Of a stretch of 55,684 nt of DNA, positions 54,319 to 55,684 are shown piece after piece. The notes under the pieces are model-generated. The model searched no databases and was not told where the DNA came from. It worked only from the letters and a program-made list of their open reading frames with translations. Position 1 is the first letter of the stretch. Each line of letters starts with the position of its first letter. The stretch is from Pseudomonadota bacterium (GTDB taxonomy: Bacteria; Pseudomonadota; Gammaproteobacteria; Steroidobacterales; Steroidobacteraceae). The translations under genes and the position numbers were made by a program. The stretch covers positions 1 to 55,684 of the forward strand of contig JANXWS010000078.1 in assembly GCA_025351005.1 (NCBI GenBank), read 5' to 3'.

Positions 54319-55545
54319 TTGACCATCGCCCTGTCGCAGCGCGTCCGGCGCATCAAGCCCTCGCCGACCCTCGCCGTGACCGCCCGCGCCGCGCGGCTCA
54401 AGGCGGAGGGCCGGGACGTCATCGGGCTCGGCGTCGGCGAGCCCGACTTCGACACGCCCGCGCACATCGCCGCGGCGGGCATCGCCGCGATCGGCGCGGG
54501 CTTCACGCGCTACACCAATGCGGACGGCATCCCCGAGCTCAAGGACGCCATTATCGCCAAGTTCGGGCGCGACAACGGCCTCAGCTACCGGCGCGACCAG
54601 GTGCTGGTGTCGGCCGGCGCCAAGCACACGATCTTCAACCTGATGCAGGCGCTGCTCGATGGCGGCGACGAGGTCGTGATCCCGGCGCCCTACTGGGTCT
54701 CGTACCCGGACATGGCGCTGCTCGCCGACGGCGTCCCGGTCATCGTCAATGCGGGCCCGGAGCAGGGTTACAAGATCACCCCTGCCCAGCTCGCGGCCGC
54801 GATCACGCCGCGCACCCGCCTGTTCATCCTCAACAGCCCGTCGAACCCGACCGGCGCCGCCTACACGCGCCGCGAGCTGGAAGCGCTCGGGGCCGTGCTG
54901 CTCCGCCACCCGCAGGTCGTCATCGGTACGGACGACATGTACGAGCACATCTGGTGGGGCTCCGAGCCGTTCTGCAGCCTGGTCACTGCGTGCCCACGCC
55001 TCTACGACCGTACCGTCACGATCAACGGCGTCTCGAAGAGCTATGCGATGACCGGCTGGCGGATCGGCTACTGCGGAGGGCCGCTCGAGCTGGTACAGGC
55101 AATGGCGACGATCCAGGGCCAGTCGACCTCGAACCCATCGTCCATCAGCCAGAAGGCGGCGGTGGCGGCACTGAACGGCGACCAGTCCTGCGTCGCCGAG
55201 ATGAACCGGGCGTTCAAGGAACGCCACGACTTCGTGGTCGCGGGCCTCAACACGCTCGCGGGCGTGTCGTGCCTGCCCGGCTTCGGCACGTTCTATGCGT
55301 TCGCCGACGTCAGCGCGGCAATCTCAAACCTCGGGCTTGCGGATGACAACGCGTTCGCGGAGCAGCTGATCTCAACGGCGCTGGTTGCAGTCGTCCCGGG
55401 ATCAGCCTTCGGTGCTCCAGGGCACATCCGGCTGTCGTTTGCCTGCTCGAAGGCGACGCTCGAGCTGGCGCTCGAGCGCATGCGGTCGATGCTGGGAAGC
55501 GCGTTGGCGCCGTCCAGGCGGGCGCGGAGCCGCGCAAGTCCTTGA
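54319..55545 (+). CDS. aspartate aminotransferase (class I, AspC-like)
   Basis: A 408-residue PLP enzyme. Visible: [20 protein letters not shown] at the N-terminus, [25 protein letters not shown] with the PLP Asp and Tyr, and the PLP Lys in [19 protein letters not shown]. This is the alpha-proteobacterial/thermophile-like AspAT subgroup Ib. No ATG begins the conserved region; TTG at 54319 gives L-T-I-A-L-S-Q-R, matching the usual N-terminus, and is chosen. A TTG at 54298 would add seven residues. Followed by tRNA-Asn. Confidence 0.92.
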   Translation: MTIALSQRVRRIKPSPTLAVTARAARLKAEGRDVIGLGVGEPDFDTPAHIAAAGIAAIGAGFTRYTNADGIPELKDAIIAKFGRDNGLSYRRDQVLVSAGAKHTIFNLMQALLDGGDEVVIPAPYWVSYPDMALLADGVPVIVNAGPEQGYKITPAQLAAAITPRTRLFILNSPSNPTGAAYTRRELEALGAVLLRHPQVVIGTDDMYEHIWWGSEPFCSLVTACPRLYDRTVTINGVSKSYAMTGWRIGYCGGPLELVQAMATIQGQSTSNPSSISQKAAVAALNGDQSCVAEMNRAFKERHDFVVAGLNTLAGVSCLPGFGTFYAFADVSAAISNLGLADDNAFAEQLISTALVAVVPGSAFGAPGHIRLSFACSKATLELALERMRSMLGSALAPSRRARSRASP

Positions 55546-55607
55546 CTTGCCGGGAGGCGCTCGGGAGAATGCGCCGCCTTCCAGGGCACCCCGATCGTTC
55601 CTGCCGT

Positions 55608-55683
55608 TCCCCGGTAGCTCAGCTGGTAGAGCAAGCGACTGTTAATCGCTGGGTCGTTGGTTCGAGTCCAACCCGGGGAGCCA
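55608..55683 (+). tRNA. tRNA-Asn (anticodon GTT)
   Basis: A 76-nt cloverleaf with encoded CCA (55681-55683). The acceptor TCCCCGG pairs with CCGGGGA. The anticodon arm GCGA-CTGTTAA-TCGC gives GTT. The T-arm is GTTGG-TTCGAGT-CCAAC. It is transcribed in the same direction as the aminotransferase, 62 bases after its stop. Confidence 0.97.
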
Positions 55684-55684
55684 A

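Overview
The window is a chromosomal segment of a high-GC bacterium, most likely a gammaproteobacterium outside the well-studied enteric genera. The main reason is the order thrS-infC-rpmI-rplT-pheS-pheT-ihfA-merR family regulator-tRNA-Pro (minus strand, 269-7740), a hallmark gammaproteobacterial translation operon. An aspartate aminotransferase divergent from uvrB, followed by tRNA-Asn, closes the window. Family-level placement (Steroidobacter-, Nevskia- or Xanthomonas-like lineages) is a guess.

Layout. 1-7775: translation operon and tRNA-Pro(GGG). 7789-13777: a four-gene minus-strand unit of GT-C glycosyltransferase, ABC ATPase, FtsX-type permease and AttH/CrtC-like lipocalin (AttEFGH-like). 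13860-14550: GDT1/UPF0016 cation exporter and tRNA-Val(GAC). 14551-18545: an accessory patch with lower GC by eye: a toxin-antitoxin pair with a palindromic operator, a GIY-YIG-like protein lacking a normal start codon, phage-like small genes, a lipoprotein, and a membrane-anchored HNH protein with an unknown partner. No integrase or att duplication is visible. 18865-24109: DUF885 peptidase, NagX-like membrane acyltransferase, two small Cys-rich proteins and a Gly-rich lipoprotein. 24368-27767: ECF sigma factor, zinc-finger anti-sigma factor and subtilase lipoprotein in one operon, preceded by a TorF-like porin. 28060-29136: YXWGXW-type lipoprotein.

29273-35280: amino-acid permease, sulfoacetaldehyde acetyltransferase (xsc), a TIGR03364-type FAD oxidoreductase and a DUF5690 MFS transporter. 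These could form a sulfonate (taurine-like) utilisation locus in which a flavin oxidase replaces the usual aminotransferase or dehydrogenase. 35310-37432: an AraC-regulator fragment, GFA protein, MAPEG protein and secreted cupin. 37745-39683: phhA, a QDPR-like SDR and phhB, a compact phenylalanine hydroxylase operon that may contain its whole pterin-recycling cycle. 39849-44174: pstSCAB behind a candidate Pho box, followed by an ArsR-type regulator and no phoU. 44303-52205: GH81 glucanase, an unknown protein, a YcaD-type MFS, an alkaline-phosphatase-superfamily enzyme and an S33 peptidase. 52211-55683: uvrB, aspartate aminotransferase and tRNA-Asn.

The most unusual observations are the QDPR-like SDR between phhA and phhB, the xsc/FAD-oxidase pairing, the anti-sigma factor whose periplasmic end looks like the propeptide of the co-encoded subtilase, the AUC start of infC, the ATG-less GIY-YIG gene after the toxin-antitoxin pair, and the membrane-anchored HNH protein. 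All family names come from reading motifs; no search was run.
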